From DATHGT01 sp035317605 (GTDB lineage Bacteria > Methylomirabilota > Methylomirabilia > Rokubacteriales > CSP1-6): a DNA stretch of 63,891 bases. Below are positions 50,938-60,207 of the stretch, one piece after another (positions within the stretch are counted from its first letter, which is position 1; each line of letters starts with the position of its first letter). The notes below the pieces were generated by a model. That model had not been told where the DNA came from. It made no database searches and was given only the letters and a program-made list of their open reading frames with translations. Both the position numbers and the translations under genes were made by a program. The DNA is taken from assembly GCA_035317605.1 (NCBI GenBank), contig DATHGT010000102.1, positions 1-63,891 of the forward strand, written 5' to 3'.

Positions 50938-51171
50938 GCCTCGTCGCGAGAGTGTACGTAGCGGTCGGTGTCAGACTGTCGGTTCTTTTCGGTGACGACT
51001 GTCTCTCACGTTGACGCTCGCCACGCTGAGAGCCCGGGTTGTGACGTGGAATTCTCACCAGTTGCAATCACGCCTCCGTGGCACCCCGGTTGCTGCCTAA
51101 CGCGCCGCCGTTCTAGAGCTGCCGCGCCTCATCGCGAGGCGAGGGTCGCGCGGCACGCGGAGGTGACACCG
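50938..51171. other. Intergenic region before bactofilin
   Basis: Together with the ATPase relic this forms about 390 nt without an intact gene. I see no clear promoter or RNA in it. Confidence 0.4.
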
Positions 51172-51732
51172 ATGTGGAAGCGAGAGGAACCGCCCCGGCC
51201 GACGCCGGTCAGCGTCGACTCCGAAGCAACCGTCGCATCGATTACGTCCGAACGATCGCCCGAACGCGTCGAACGGACACCGGAGGAACCACGGCCCATG
51301 AGCGAAGAGCCGGCGAGCATCGGCAAGAGCATCGTCATCAACGGCGAGCTGAGCGGTAGCGAGGACCTCACGATCGAGGGCCGCGTGGACGGCAAGATCG
51401 AGCTGCGCAACCACGTGCTGACCGTCGGATCGAACGGGCGGATCACCGCGCAGGTCGCCGCCAAGTCGATCGTGGTGCTCGGTCACGTGACGGGCAACCT
51501 CAGCGCGACCGAGAAGGTGGACATCCGGGAGAGCGGCTCCGTCGAGGGCGACATCGTGGCCCCGCGGGTCGCGATCGCCGATGGATCGCACTTCCGCGGC
51601 AGCATCGACATGCAGCGCACGGAACTACCGGTCGCCAAGGACTCGGCGATCGCGGTGCCCGAGCGCGACGGGAGAGCGAAGGTGCCGGCGGCGGCGGCGG
51701 CGTCCGTGACCGGTGACCTCGTACGCGTCTGA
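51172..51732 (+). CDS. Bactofilin (polymer-forming cytoskeletal protein)
   Basis: 186 residues from ATG 51172 (GCGGAGGTGACACC upstream). Central bactofilin beta-helix (about 60-160): IGKSIVINGELSGSEDLTIE, GRVDGKIELRNHVLTVG, VVLGHVTGNLSATEKVDI, SGSVEGDIVAPRVAIADG. Flanked by disordered Pro/Glu-rich N- and Ala/Val-rich C-terminal tails, as usual. It forms nucleotide-independent filaments that position wall enzymes or other proteins. The next gene starts right after its stop. Confidence 0.93.
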   Translation: MWKREEPPRPTPVSVDSEATVASITSERSPERVERTPEEPRPMSEEPASIGKSIVINGELSGSEDLTIEGRVDGKIELRNHVLTVGSNGRITAQVAAKSIVVLGHVTGNLSATEKVDIRESGSVEGDIVAPRVAIADGSHFRGSIDMQRTELPVAKDSAIAVPERDGRAKVPAAAAASVTGDLVRV

Positions 51733-52347
51733 GTGGCAGTGAACGCCGTTCCGCATAGCGGGCGTTCCACCGAAACCGTCTATTCGAGCAAGACGCTCGC
51801 GCAGTTCCTGACGCTCCTGTTTTCGCGGCCGTCGGCCGAGCTGGTGGATCTCGGCCCGGTCGTCGGCGCGAACGTCGCGTTCATCGGCGAGCGCATCGGC
51901 TGCAAGATCCACGTGGAAGATCTGTACGCCGACCTCGACCGCCACGCCGGTGAGGGGACGCTCGAGCGGTTCCCGGAGTTCCTGGGACAGCGTCTGGCGT
52001 TGCCCGACGAGAGCGTCGACGCGGTCCTGTGCTGGGACATCTTCGACTACCTGACGCCGCCGGCGGCGAGCGTGCTCGCCGGCGAGTTGAAGCGGGTGCT
52101 GCGGACGGGCGGCGCCCTCCTCGGGTTCTTCAGCGGCGGCGGTCCCGACGACGGGTGCTACACCAAGTACGTCATCGAGACCGACTGGCGCCTCCGTCTA
52201 CGCTGTTACGCCGCCGCCTGTCCCCGCGAGCGCGTCCTGCACAACCGAGAAATCACCAGCCTGTTCGCCGGCCTCGAGCTGTTCGGCTCGGTCCTCCTGA
52301 AGTCAGGCGTCCGCGAAGTCCTCTTCTGCAAGCCCGCGGAGACCTGA
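51733..52347 (+). CDS. SAM-dependent methyltransferase-like protein
   Basis: 204 residues from GTG 51733, directly after the bactofilin TGA. Class I Rossmann-like pattern: AELVDLGPVVGANVAFIGER (weak motif I), FPEFLGQRLALPDESVDAVL, CWDIFDYLTPPAASVLAGEL, LLGFFSGGGPDDG. Motif I lacks the typical GxGxG, so SAM binding may be altered. Substrate unknown; coupling with a bactofilin is notable. Confidence 0.75.
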   Translation: MAVNAVPHSGRSTETVYSSKTLAQFLTLLFSRPSAELVDLGPVVGANVAFIGERIGCKIHVEDLYADLDRHAGEGTLERFPEFLGQRLALPDESVDAVLCWDIFDYLTPPAASVLAGELKRVLRTGGALLGFFSGGGPDDGCYTKYVIETDWRLRLRCYAAACPRERVLHNREITSLFAGLELFGSVLLKSGVREVLFCKPAET

Positions 52348-52358
52348 GCGCCGACTGA

Positions 52359-53624
52359 CTAAGCGTCTCCGAAGAGGAGACGACGGAGCTTCTCACGATC
52401 GCCCACCACCGCCCCGAGCTTGGTCAGCGCATCGCCGACGGCGTCGGCGTAGGCCTGGGCGCCGCCGAAGCGGGCCAGGGTTTCGGGCGGGATGAACTTG
52501 ATCATGAGGGCTGACGTGCCCGGCGGCAGGCCGACGAAGTGGACGGTCATCATGCCGCGGTCGCGGAGCAGGAGCATGGCGAGCGCGGCGGTCGCCTCGA
52601 TGGGGACGATCGGCGGCGTGCGCAGCCCCGCGCGCTCCATCGCCATTTCCAGGATGTCCTCGGCGAGCAGCTCGGCAATGATCGGCGTTTCGTGGACGCG
52701 GTGCTCGCCGACGACCTCCTTCACGGCCGTGGCCACCTCGCGTGTGGTCTCGACCAGGTGACGCACGCGCTCGGGGGTGTAGCCGGCGAGCGAGCGGAAG
52801 GCGGCGGGGTAGAGCAGCGGGCGCGCTTCGAGGCCCATCTCGAACGCGCGGGCGCGGATGCGCGAGACCAGCGACTTCTCGCCGGCCAGCACGCCCAGAC
52901 GAGGACCGACGGTGCCGTACTTGTCCAGGCCGGTGGCGACGACGTCCACGCCCAGCTCCAGCGCGCGGGGCTGATCGAAGAGCGCGGGGCCGACGCGGGC
53001 GCCGCCGGCGTCGTCGACGTAGACGGGGATCGAGCGCGCGTGGGCCAGACCAACGACCGCGCGCATGTCGTCCACGGACATCAGCTCGTAGGTGACGGCG
53101 AGCCGGGTGAGGACGACGAGGCTCACGCTCGACTCGCGCTCGAGCGCTTCCTTGAATTCCGCGAGACTCGTGGTGTCGACGAGCTTGGCCCCGGACTGGG
53201 CGACCGCGCGCACCACCGACGGGTGGCTGTAGCTCGGTGAGATCCCGATCACTACGTCGCCGGGCTTCACCAGCGTGAGGTGGGTCGCGTACGTCGCGCC
53301 GGTCAGCCGGCTGAAGAGCGCGGCGTCGTGCCGCGCGGGCGATCCGCCGAGATGATCGAGCGCCGCGGCCCTGAAGCGCTCGAAGTAGAGCGCGGGGGCC
53401 ACGAAGTCGTTGGCGATCGTCAGCTCCTCGGCGGTCAACGGCAGACCGTGCTCGAGGCCTGAGAAGTTGTGGATCGCATCGGGACCGTGCTGCTTGACGC
53501 GCGCCTCGATCACGCGCCAGGCCTGCTGCAGCTTGCGGAAGTCGTCCTCGGTGCTGGCGAGGAGGCGCCCGCGCGCGTAGGGCAGGCCCGGCGCGTGCTC
53601 GTTGCCGAAGCGGTCTCGGCCCAC
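52359..53624 (-). CDS. PLP-dependent aminotransferase/SelA-like enzyme
   Basis: 421 residues. Fold-type I PLP enzyme: cofactor Lys in VATGLDKYGTVGPRLG, substrate/PLP contacts in YVDDAGGARVG and SPSYSHPSVVRAVAQSG. The pattern is nearer to SelA/D-glucosaminate-type lyases than to classic aminotransferases. Reaction not determinable. Seven nt after the serine hydrolase gene on the same strand. Confidence 0.8.
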   Translation of the reverse strand: MGRDRFGNEHAPGLPYARGRLLASTEDDFRKLQQAWRVIEARVKQHGPDAIHNFSGLEHGLPLTAEELTIANDFVAPALYFERFRAAALDHLGGSPARHDAALFSRLTGATYATHLTLVKPGDVVIGISPSYSHPSVVRAVAQSGAKLVDTTSLAEFKEALERESSVSLVVLTRLAVTYELMSVDDMRAVVGLAHARSIPVYVDDAGGARVGPALFDQPRALELGVDVVATGLDKYGTVGPRLGVLAGEKSLVSRIRARAFEMGLEARPLLYPAAFRSLAGYTPERVRHLVETTREVATAVKEVVGEHRVHETPIIAELLAEDILEMAMERAGLRTPPIVPIEATAALAMLLLRDRGMMTVHFVGLPPGTSALMIKFIPPETLARFGGAQAYADAVGDALTKLGAVVGDREKLRRLLFGDA

Positions 53625-53630
53625 GATCCC

Positions 53631-54758
53631 TCAGTCGATCGCGGAGTGGACGCAGTTGCTGACGAGGTCCATCCGCGTGCTGTGCCAGGGATCGGGGACG
53701 CGGCTGTTGGTGAGATACGCGAACGACACGCCGGACTCCGGGTCGGCCCAGCAGTAGGACGAGCCGACCCCGCCGTGGCCGAAGGTGCGCGGCGAGGCGA
53801 GCGCGCCGAGGCCGCGGACGGTCTCGGTGGTGCCGCGGACGTGGGGGCCGAGACCGCGGTGCATCGGCATGTTCATGTTGAGATCGACCCGGTCGCCGGT
53901 GAAGTTGCGGGTGACGTAGGAGACGAGGCGCGGCGAGAGCAGCCGCACGCCGTTGAGCCGCCCGCCGGCCACCAGCATTTGATAGAAGGCGGCCATCGCG
54001 CGCGCGGTGGCGTAGCCGCCGCCGTTCGGCGCGCCCGCGCGCCGGTGGGCGGCGGTGTTGGCCTCGGCGATCGGCACCTGGCGTCCGTCGGCGCTCGGCT
54101 CGTGCATGTCGACGGCGCGCGCGTGCACGGCGTCGGGCATCCCCACGTACAGCTCGTCGGCCAGGCCGAGCGGCTCGGTGATGTTCTCGCGGATGAAATC
54201 GCGGAAGTCCATCTTGGTGAGCGCCTCGATCATGGCCGCGGCCACCCAGTGCGCGGAGCGCCCGTGATACTGCACGCGCGTCCCCGGCGTCCACTCGAGC
54301 GTGAAGCCGCAGACGATCTTCCGCAGCAGCTCGTGATCCTCCCACGCCGCCGGCGACACGTCGGCGGACGGAAACCCTCCCTGGTGGCTGAGCAGCTGCA
54401 CCAGCGTGATGTCCTTCTTGCCGTGGGCTTCGAAGCCGGGCAGATGATCGGAGACGCGATCGGTGAACAGCACCGCGCCGCGCTCGACCAGGAGCCACAC
54501 CGCGCACGCGGTGATGACCTTGGTGTTCGAATACATGAGCCAGAGCGTGTCATCGCCGGCGGGCACGCGGGTGGGCGCGATGCGCGCGTCGCCGATCGTC
54601 GAGAACACCCCGACCTTGCCGTGGCGCGCGATCGCATACTGGGCGCCGGGGTAGCGGCCCTCGGCCACGTGGCGAGTCACCAGCTCGGACAGGCGCTCGA
54701 TCTGGCGCGCGTCGAGTCCGAGCGTGGACGGTGGAGCGGTGGCGAGCGGGATCGTCAT
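53631..54758 (-). CDS. Beta-lactamase-fold serine hydrolase
   Basis: 375 residues, class C beta-lactamase/EstB-type: nucleophile in MYSNTKVIT (SxxK), Tyr motif QYHGRSAHW (YxN replaced by YHG), terminal HGG in FGHGGVGSS. No clear signal peptide, so a cytoplasmic esterase or peptidase rather than a drug-resistance enzyme. 22 nt from the upstream binding protein; same transcript likely. Confidence 0.9.
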   Translation of the reverse strand: MTIPLATAPPSTLGLDARQIERLSELVTRHVAEGRYPGAQYAIARHGKVGVFSTIGDARIAPTRVPAGDDTLWLMYSNTKVITACAVWLLVERGAVLFTDRVSDHLPGFEAHGKKDITLVQLLSHQGGFPSADVSPAAWEDHELLRKIVCGFTLEWTPGTRVQYHGRSAHWVAAAMIEALTKMDFRDFIRENITEPLGLADELYVGMPDAVHARAVDMHEPSADGRQVPIAEANTAAHRRAGAPNGGGYATARAMAAFYQMLVAGGRLNGVRLLSPRLVSYVTRNFTGDRVDLNMNMPMHRGLGPHVRGTTETVRGLGALASPRTFGHGGVGSSYCWADPESGVSFAYLTNSRVPDPWHSTRMDLVSNCVHSAID

Positions 54759-54780
54759 GGGTTATCTCCTCTGGTTGGGC

Positions 54781-56010
54781 TCAGCAGTGCTTGCACGGCG
54801 GAAACTCGCGCGAGTACACGGGCTGCCTCAAGAACTCCTGGAGAGGGTACTTCCAGAACTGCGTGACCTCGGGGATCGTGTGGATGACCGTGTTCTGGAG
54901 CTTGCCGTCCACCCGCTCCACCTTGCGGATGTAGATGTTCTGGGTGGGATTGCCGAACGTGTCCATCTTCACGGGGCCGCGCGGCGCGTCGGCGATGATG
55001 ACCCGGCGCAACGCGGCCATGAACGCGCCCCGATCCTCGACCATGCCCCCCACGCCCTTCGCCGCCTCCGTGATGACGCGAGCCCCCGTGTAGCAGTTCT
55101 CGGAGTAGAAGGACGGCAGGCGGTTGTAGGCCTTCTCGAACGCGGCGCGGAATCGCTTGTTGGCCGGCGTGTCGAGCGCGGCCGAGTAGTGATGGGCGCT
55201 GATCACGCCGATCGACTCGTCACCGAGCTGGGGGAGGATGTGCTCGTCGGTGTAGGTGCCGCCGGCGATCAACGGAATGCGGCCGCGCAGCCCGCTGGCC
55301 GCGTACTCCTTGGCGAAGAGCAGCGTCCACCGCCCGAGCGCCACCACGAAGACGGCGTCGGCGTCGCGCTTGATCTGGGCGACGTACGGGCCGTAGTCCT
55401 GCACGTTGAGCGGCACCCAGAGTTTCTGGATCACCCGGCCGCCGTTGTCCTCGAAGGATTTGTGAAAGCCGCCCACCGTCTCCCAGCCGAACGCGTAGTC
55501 GAGCCCGACCGTCACGATCTTCTTGTAGCCGAGGGTCTTGGCCGCGTACTCGCCGAACGGGTGCATGTTGCCGCCGGCGGAGAAGCCGGTGCGGATGAGC
55601 CAGCGGGGAATCTTGCGCTGGGTGAGGTCGTCGGCCGAGTTGACGGGATAGATCGTGGGAATGCCCTGGGCCTCGACGTAGGGGACGAGCGCGTAGGCGA
55701 CGTTGGACAGGATCACGCCGGCCAGCAGGTTGACCTTGTCGCTCTCCACGAGCTTGCGGGCCTTGGTGAGCGCGGTAGCCGGCAACCCTTCGTTGTCCTC
55801 GAGGATCACCTCGACCTTGCGCCCGGCGATCTGCCAGTTGGTCTCCTGCCAGTACAGCTCGCAGCCGCTGTACATGTCCTTGCCGGCCTGGGCGATGGCG
55901 CCCGACAGCGGCGAGATGAACCCGATCTTGATCGGCGTCTGCGCGGCGGCCGGCGGTGTCGCCACGAGGAGCGTCGAGAACGCGAGGACCGCCACGACGA
56001 GCGCGCGCAT
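54781..56010 (-). CDS. Branched-chain amino acid-type ABC substrate-binding protein
   Basis: 409 residues from ATG 56010 (AAGGAGGT upstream; GTG 56016 alternative). Signal peptide (MRALVVAVLAFSTLLVATPP ... AAA). Peripla_BP_6 fold: IKIGFISPLSGAIAQAGKDM, EVILEDNEGLPATALTKARK, LLAGVILSNVAYALVPYV, DYAFGWETVGGFHKSF. C-terminal CKHC is unusual. Same strand as the serine hydrolase and PLP genes; no permease adjacent. Likely shares the liv permeases or ATPases found elsewhere in the window. Confidence 0.92.
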   Translation of the reverse strand: MRALVVAVLAFSTLLVATPPAAAQTPIKIGFISPLSGAIAQAGKDMYSGCELYWQETNWQIAGRKVEVILEDNEGLPATALTKARKLVESDKVNLLAGVILSNVAYALVPYVEAQGIPTIYPVNSADDLTQRKIPRWLIRTGFSAGGNMHPFGEYAAKTLGYKKIVTVGLDYAFGWETVGGFHKSFEDNGGRVIQKLWVPLNVQDYGPYVAQIKRDADAVFVVALGRWTLLFAKEYAASGLRGRIPLIAGGTYTDEHILPQLGDESIGVISAHHYSAALDTPANKRFRAAFEKAYNRLPSFYSENCYTGARVITEAAKGVGGMVEDRGAFMAALRRVIIADAPRGPVKMDTFGNPTQNIYIRKVERVDGKLQNTVIHTIPEVTQFWKYPLQEFLRQPVYSREFPPCKHC

Positions 56011-56048
56011 GCGCACCTCCTTGGAAGCTCCTCACCCTAGCACGATTA

Positions 56049-56077
56049 TTGACACGCTCCGGAGCCCCTCCTAAGAT
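56049..56077 (+). promoter_or_regulatory. Sigma-70 promoter of the acyl-CoA dehydrogenase gene
   Basis: TTGACA (56049-56054), 17-bp spacer, TAAGAT (56072-56077); leader about 32 nt with GAAGGAG before ATG 56116. Confidence 0.6.
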
Positions 56078-56115
56078 CGGCGCACGCACCGTCCCTCCCG
56101 AAGGAGATTTCGCTG

Positions 56116-57279
56116 ATGCCCGTCGACCGATCGATCGTCGAGCGCGCCGCGCGACTGACGCGGGAGAAGATCGCGCCCCGCGCCGCCAACTACGACCGCG
56201 ACGCCGTCAACCCCGTCGACAGCTGGCAAGATCTGTGGCGAGAGGGCCTGCTCGCCGCCGCGGTCCCCCGCGCCCACGGCGGGCTGGGGGTCGACATGCC
56301 GACGTACGTGGCGATGATTCGCACCATCGCCGCAGGCTGCGCGAGCACGGCGATGACCCTGCACATGCACTCGACCGTGCTGCGGTTCATCCGGGCCCTC
56401 GGCACCGACGCGCAGCAGCGACGCTACTTCGCCGAGGTCGTCGAGCACGGCAAGCTCTTCGGCAGCTGGGGCAGCGAGCCCGCGGTGAGCCTCTCGCGCA
56501 CGTTCCTGATGGAGACGGTGATCCGGCTCGACGGCGACGACTACGTCATCGACGGGACCAAGCACTTCTGCACGATGGCGCTGGGCGCCTCGTACTACCT
56601 GATGTGGTGCGCGCTCGAGGGCGGCGGCGAGATCGGCAAGTCGCTCACGATCGCGCTCGTCCCCGCGGAGACGCCGGGCATCGTCACCGACGGCAAGTGG
56701 AATCCGCTGGGCATGCGCGGCACCTACAGCCCGTCGGTCACGCTCATCGCCGTGCGCGTACCTGCCGACACGCTGCTGGGCGGGCCGGGGCAGGCCCTCG
56801 GCGCCGGCGTCCTCGAGGGCTTCGGCCTGGGATACGCCGCGATCTATCTCGGCATCGCGGAAAGTTCGCTGGACTTCGCCGTCGACTACGCGCGCAAGCG
56901 CATCGTGCAGCCCGAGAACGTCGCGGTGTCGCACGATCCGAACGTTCAGCGCCACATCGGCGACCTGCGCGTGCACCTCGACGCCGCGCTCCTCGTCCTC
57001 GAGCACTCGGCGGAGTCGTGGGAGTCGGCGGACCTGGTCGGCAGGGGCCTCCTCGCCGCCAAGGCGAAGTACCTCGCCGGCGAGACCGCGCTCGAGATCA
57101 CCTCCAAAGTGATCCAGATCGTCGGCGGCCGCGGCGCCTACCGGGACTTCCCTGCCGAGCGCGCGCTCCGCGACGTGCGCACGTCCACGCTCATGCCCCC
57201 GACGCCCGATCGCATGCTGGAGGCGATCGGCAAGAGCGCCCTCGGCCTGGACACCCCGATGTTCACCGCCAAGACGTGA
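56116..57279 (+). CDS. Acyl-CoA dehydrogenase-family flavoenzyme
   Basis: 387 residues. N-terminal helical domain (GLLAAAVPRAHGGLGVDMPT), middle beta domain (FGSWGSEPAVS, GTKHFCTMALGASYY), C-terminal helices ending with VIQIVGGRGAYRDFPAERAL, where FAD and substrate-binding residues sit. The usual catalytic Glu is not obvious, so it may be a DszC/nitroalkane-type monooxygenase-like member. Possibly joined with the downstream cyclase relic in one catabolic operon. Confidence 0.9.
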   Translation: MPVDRSIVERAARLTREKIAPRAANYDRDAVNPVDSWQDLWREGLLAAAVPRAHGGLGVDMPTYVAMIRTIAAGCASTAMTLHMHSTVLRFIRALGTDAQQRRYFAEVVEHGKLFGSWGSEPAVSLSRTFLMETVIRLDGDDYVIDGTKHFCTMALGASYYLMWCALEGGGEIGKSLTIALVPAETPGIVTDGKWNPLGMRGTYSPSVTLIAVRVPADTLLGGPGQALGAGVLEGFGLGYAAIYLGIAESSLDFAVDYARKRIVQPENVAVSHDPNVQRHIGDLRVHLDAALLVLEHSAESWESADLVGRGLLAAKAKYLAGETALEITSKVIQIVGGRGAYRDFPAERALRDVRTSTLMPPTPDRMLEAIGKSALGLDTPMFTAKT

Positions 57280-57288
57280 GGCTGGGTC

Positions 57289-57870
57289 ATGGCCGACATC
57301 GTCCACGAGGCGTGTCGGAAGTACCGCAACTGGGGGAAGTGGGGCGCCAACGACGACCTGGGCACGCTGAACTACGTCACGCCCGAGATCGTCGTGAACG
57401 CCGCGCGCATGGTGCGACGCGGGGTCAACTTCTCGCTGTCGATCCCCTTCGGTAGTACCGGCCCCCAGATCAACCAGCCGCGGCGCTTCAACCCGATCCA
57501 CCGGATGATCCTCACCGGCCCCGACTGCACCACCGGCGCCTTCAGGCGTCCCGGCGGCGTGGATCGGCCGGGGCGACGCGCTGCTCGTGCGCACGGGCCA
57601 GATCGCCATGTGCCGCACGCAGGGCGGCTGGGGCGACTACGCGGGTGGCGACGCTCCCGGCCTCTCGTTCCACAGCGCGGGCTGGGTCCACGAACGCCGG
57701 CTCACCGCGGTCGCCACCAATACGTGGGGCATGGAAGTCCGCCTGAACGAGATCCCGAACACGTACCAGCCCCTCCACCAAGACGGCGTCTACGAGTTCA
57801 TGTTCGTCGCCCCGCCGATCCTCATCACCGGAGCCGTGGGTTCACCCGTCAACCGTTCGCGATCAAGTAG
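57289..57870 (+). pseudogene. Cyclase-family protein (kynurenine formamidase-like), multiply broken
   Basis: Pieces of one PF04199-type cyclase in different frames. Frame 1 (57289-57541): MADIVHEACRKYRNWGKWGA ... MILTGPDCT. Then a jump to frame 2 (about 57545-57850): AWIGRGDALLVRTGQ, GGWGDYAGGDAPGLSF, WGMEVRLNEIPNTYQPLHQ, DGVYEFMFVAPPILITGAVG. The last codons return to frame 1 (PFAIK, 57856-57870). The central metal-binding part (HxGTHxD) and about 30 residues before DGVYEF are missing. At least two deletions and two frameshifts, so non-functional. Confidence 0.82.
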
Positions 57871-57906
57871 GCTCGCGCCGCACGGCCGAGCCTGGGGGAG
57901 ATGCCA

Positions 57907-59481
57907 ATGTCCCCGATCGATCGGCGCCGCCGTTTTAGTCGACGAAACTTTCTGCGCCTACTTTCTTTCATCGCGGCCGTGCTCGGAGGATGGCTCCGAC
58001 GGGCGGCGGCCGCTCCGCCTCCCTACCTCGGGCTCAATCATCCGTGGATCGCCTATGGCCACGACTTCGGCGCGAACGCGTGGGGCCACGACGGCCTTAG
58101 CACGAACGGCTGGACGTTCGAAACATTCCCGGATTCAGAGGGCTTCGTCGATACCGAGGTCGTACGAGGCGTCGCCGCGTCCGGCACGGGCTCGCTACGC
58201 ATCAGCGCGGACCTCGTGGGCGGCCATCCGAATCGTTCCCGGGGCGAAGTCCACCTCGTGCTGGCGGATCATCTCGCCTCGCCTTGTCCGCGGGCCGGAA
58301 CGTCGTCCGTCAATCTCGACGCCGTGAGGGTTCGGTGCAGCGTCTGGCTCCCGCCGGGGAGCGCGGGATCACCATCGGCGCCGAACGGTGTTCAATTCTT
58401 CTTCAAGACCCAGGTGAGCGAAGAGGAATGGGCGTCGCTATACACGGCCTGGCAGAACATTCAGCCGGCTTGGGAAGGCCGATGGACCACCCTCACGGCC
58501 CAGGTCACCGCCGCGGGGGCCGCCTACGTGGACGCCGCCTTCGACGCCACGCGCGTGAGTCTCGTCGGGCTCAAAGTCGCCATCAACACGGACTCGTCGG
58601 CGACGATCAACGGCGCGATCTATCTCGACGACTATGTCCTGGAGACAACGCCTCCGCTGGCCTTCGACTTCGAGGACATCGAACTGTTCAACCAGCTCAT
58701 CGGGCTGCAGGACGTCCAAGATATCTCACCAAGCCGCTTGCCAATCGTCCGCATCTTCGTCTTCGGTGACGGACGCGCCTCGCCGGAGTTCGCGGCGAGC
58801 GGTCACGTGACGGGATTCGATCCCTTCTTCTTCCGCGATTTCGATGCGCTCGTCGACGCCGCCACGAGGGCCAACGTGCTGCTCGTCCCCGTCCTGCTGG
58901 ATTTCTCCTGGTGCGCTCAGCGAAAGGTCGTGAGCGGTGTGCCCATCGGCGGACACGCGGACGTCATTTCGGATCCCGACAAGCGGCGGAGCTTTCTCGA
59001 TGGGCTGGCCCAACTGCTCCAGCGGTACGGGCGCAACCCCGCCATCATTGCGTGGGACATCATGAACGAAGGGGAATGGATCATTCCGGAAGTGCCGGAC
59101 AGGATCCCCGACTTCGCGTTCGAGCCGGTGCCGCTCGCCGACATGCGACATTTCGTGAGCGCCTGTGCCGACCTCGTGCATCGATTCACGGATCATTTGG
59201 TGACCCTCGGCAGCGCCCGACGGAAGTGGCTCCCACTGTGGCAGGGGCTGGGGCTCGACGTCTACCAGTTCCACTGGTACGACCATTTCGCGTCCGACGA
59301 ACCGTTCCCGTGGCCCCACGCCACTACGCTCGGCCTCGATCGACCGATCGTGATCGGTGAAGTTCCCCGGCGCGACACGCGCTACTCACCCGGCGACTTC
59401 ATCGCGGCAGCCGAGGCCGGCGGATACCCGGCCGTCCTCTTCTGGAGTTGTCGCGCTCGCGATCGATTCTCGGGGTTCTGA
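57907..59481 (+). CDS. Tat-exported glycoside hydrolase (GH5-like, cellulase/mannanase fold)
   Basis: 524 residues from ATG 57907 (GGGGGAG eight bases upstream; ATG 57901 is too close). Tat signal RRRFSRRNFLRLLSFIAAVL. N-terminal 200 residues are a beta-rich carbohydrate-binding-like module (VRCSVWLPPGSAGS, IYLDDYVLE). C-terminal (beta/alpha)8 domain has the acid/base Glu in IIAWDIMNEGEW and the nucleophile Glu in RPIVIGEVPRRD, plus YQFHWYDHF. It would degrade a plant-type polysaccharide outside the cytoplasm. Lies among transport genes on the opposite strand. Confidence 0.85.
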   Translation: MSPIDRRRRFSRRNFLRLLSFIAAVLGGWLRRAAAAPPPYLGLNHPWIAYGHDFGANAWGHDGLSTNGWTFETFPDSEGFVDTEVVRGVAASGTGSLRISADLVGGHPNRSRGEVHLVLADHLASPCPRAGTSSVNLDAVRVRCSVWLPPGSAGSPSAPNGVQFFFKTQVSEEEWASLYTAWQNIQPAWEGRWTTLTAQVTAAGAAYVDAAFDATRVSLVGLKVAINTDSSATINGAIYLDDYVLETTPPLAFDFEDIELFNQLIGLQDVQDISPSRLPIVRIFVFGDGRASPEFAASGHVTGFDPFFFRDFDALVDAATRANVLLVPVLLDFSWCAQRKVVSGVPIGGHADVISDPDKRRSFLDGLAQLLQRYGRNPAIIAWDIMNEGEWIIPEVPDRIPDFAFEPVPLADMRHFVSACADLVHRFTDHLVTLGSARRKWLPLWQGLGLDVYQFHWYDHFASDEPFPWPHATTLGLDRPIVIGEVPRRDTRYSPGDFIAAAEAGGYPAVLFWSCRARDRFSGF

Positions 59482-59496
59482 GCGCGAGACGTCGAC

Positions 59497-60207
59497 CTAG
59501 ACGCCCAGAAAACGCTGCTGGATCGCGGGGTCGCGGCGGAGCTCGTCGGGGGTGCCGTGGAACTGGATGCGGCCCTGGTCCATCACGTAGAGTCGGTGCG
59601 ACAGCGCGAGGGCGACCTCGAGGGTCTGCTCCACGAGCAGGATGGTCGTGCCGCGGCGGTTGATCTCGGCGAGGATCTCGGTGAGGTGCTGCACGAGGAT
59701 CGGGGCCAGCCCCTCGGTCGGCTCGTCGACCAGCATGACGCCGGGCTGGGCCACGAGCGCGCGCGCGATGGCGAGCATCTGCTGCTCGCCACCGGACAGG
59801 AAGCGGCCCTTGGATTCGATGCGCTCGCGCAGCCGCGGGAAGTAGGAGAGCACCTGGTCGACGAGGCCCCTGCCGTCGCGGACGCCACCGCCGAGTATCC
59901 CGAGCCTGAGGTTCTCCAGCACCGTGAGGTTGGGCAGCACGCGACGCTCCTCGGGGACCCAGGCGATCCCGCGACGGGCGATCTCGTGGGACCCGAGCCG
60001 GGTGACCTCGCCTCCGCGGAAGACGATGCGGCCGCGGCGCGGCGGCGCGATGCCCATGATCGAGCGCAGGGTCGTGGTCTTGCCGGCGCCGTTGCGTCCG
60101 ATCAGCGTCACGACCTCGCCCTCGCCGACGTCAATCGACACGCCCTGGAGGATGTGGGCCTCGCCGTAGTACGTGTGCAGGTCCTCGACCGACAAGAGCG
60201 CGGTCAT
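59497..60207 (-). CDS. livF: Branched-chain amino acid ABC ATPase (LivF type)
   Basis: 236 residues. Walker A GRNGAGKTT, signature LSGGEQQMLAIARAL, Walker B VMLVDEPTEGLAP, H-loop VEQTLEVAL. N-terminal LLSVEDLHTYYGEAHILQGV is LivF hallmark. Overlaps LivG by 4 nt (ATGA). Confidence 0.95.
   Translation of the reverse strand: MTALLSVEDLHTYYGEAHILQGVSIDVGEGEVVTLIGRNGAGKTTTLRSIMGIAPPRRGRIVFRGGEVTRLGSHEIARRGIAWVPEERRVLPNLTVLENLRLGILGGGVRDGRGLVDQVLSYFPRLRERIESKGRFLSGGEQQMLAIARALVAQPGVMLVDEPTEGLAPILVQHLTEILAEINRRGTTILLVEQTLEVALALSHRLYVMDQGRIQFHGTPDELRRDPAIQQRFLGV

Noticed and set aside
50778..51014. 78-codon ORF from GTG 50778
   Set aside because: Arg/Gly-rich and out of frame with the recognisable OppD relic in the same place.
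57901..57903. ATG 57901 as start of the GH5-like gene
   Set aside because: The Shine-Dalgarno sequence directly abuts it; ATG 57907 has normal spacing.
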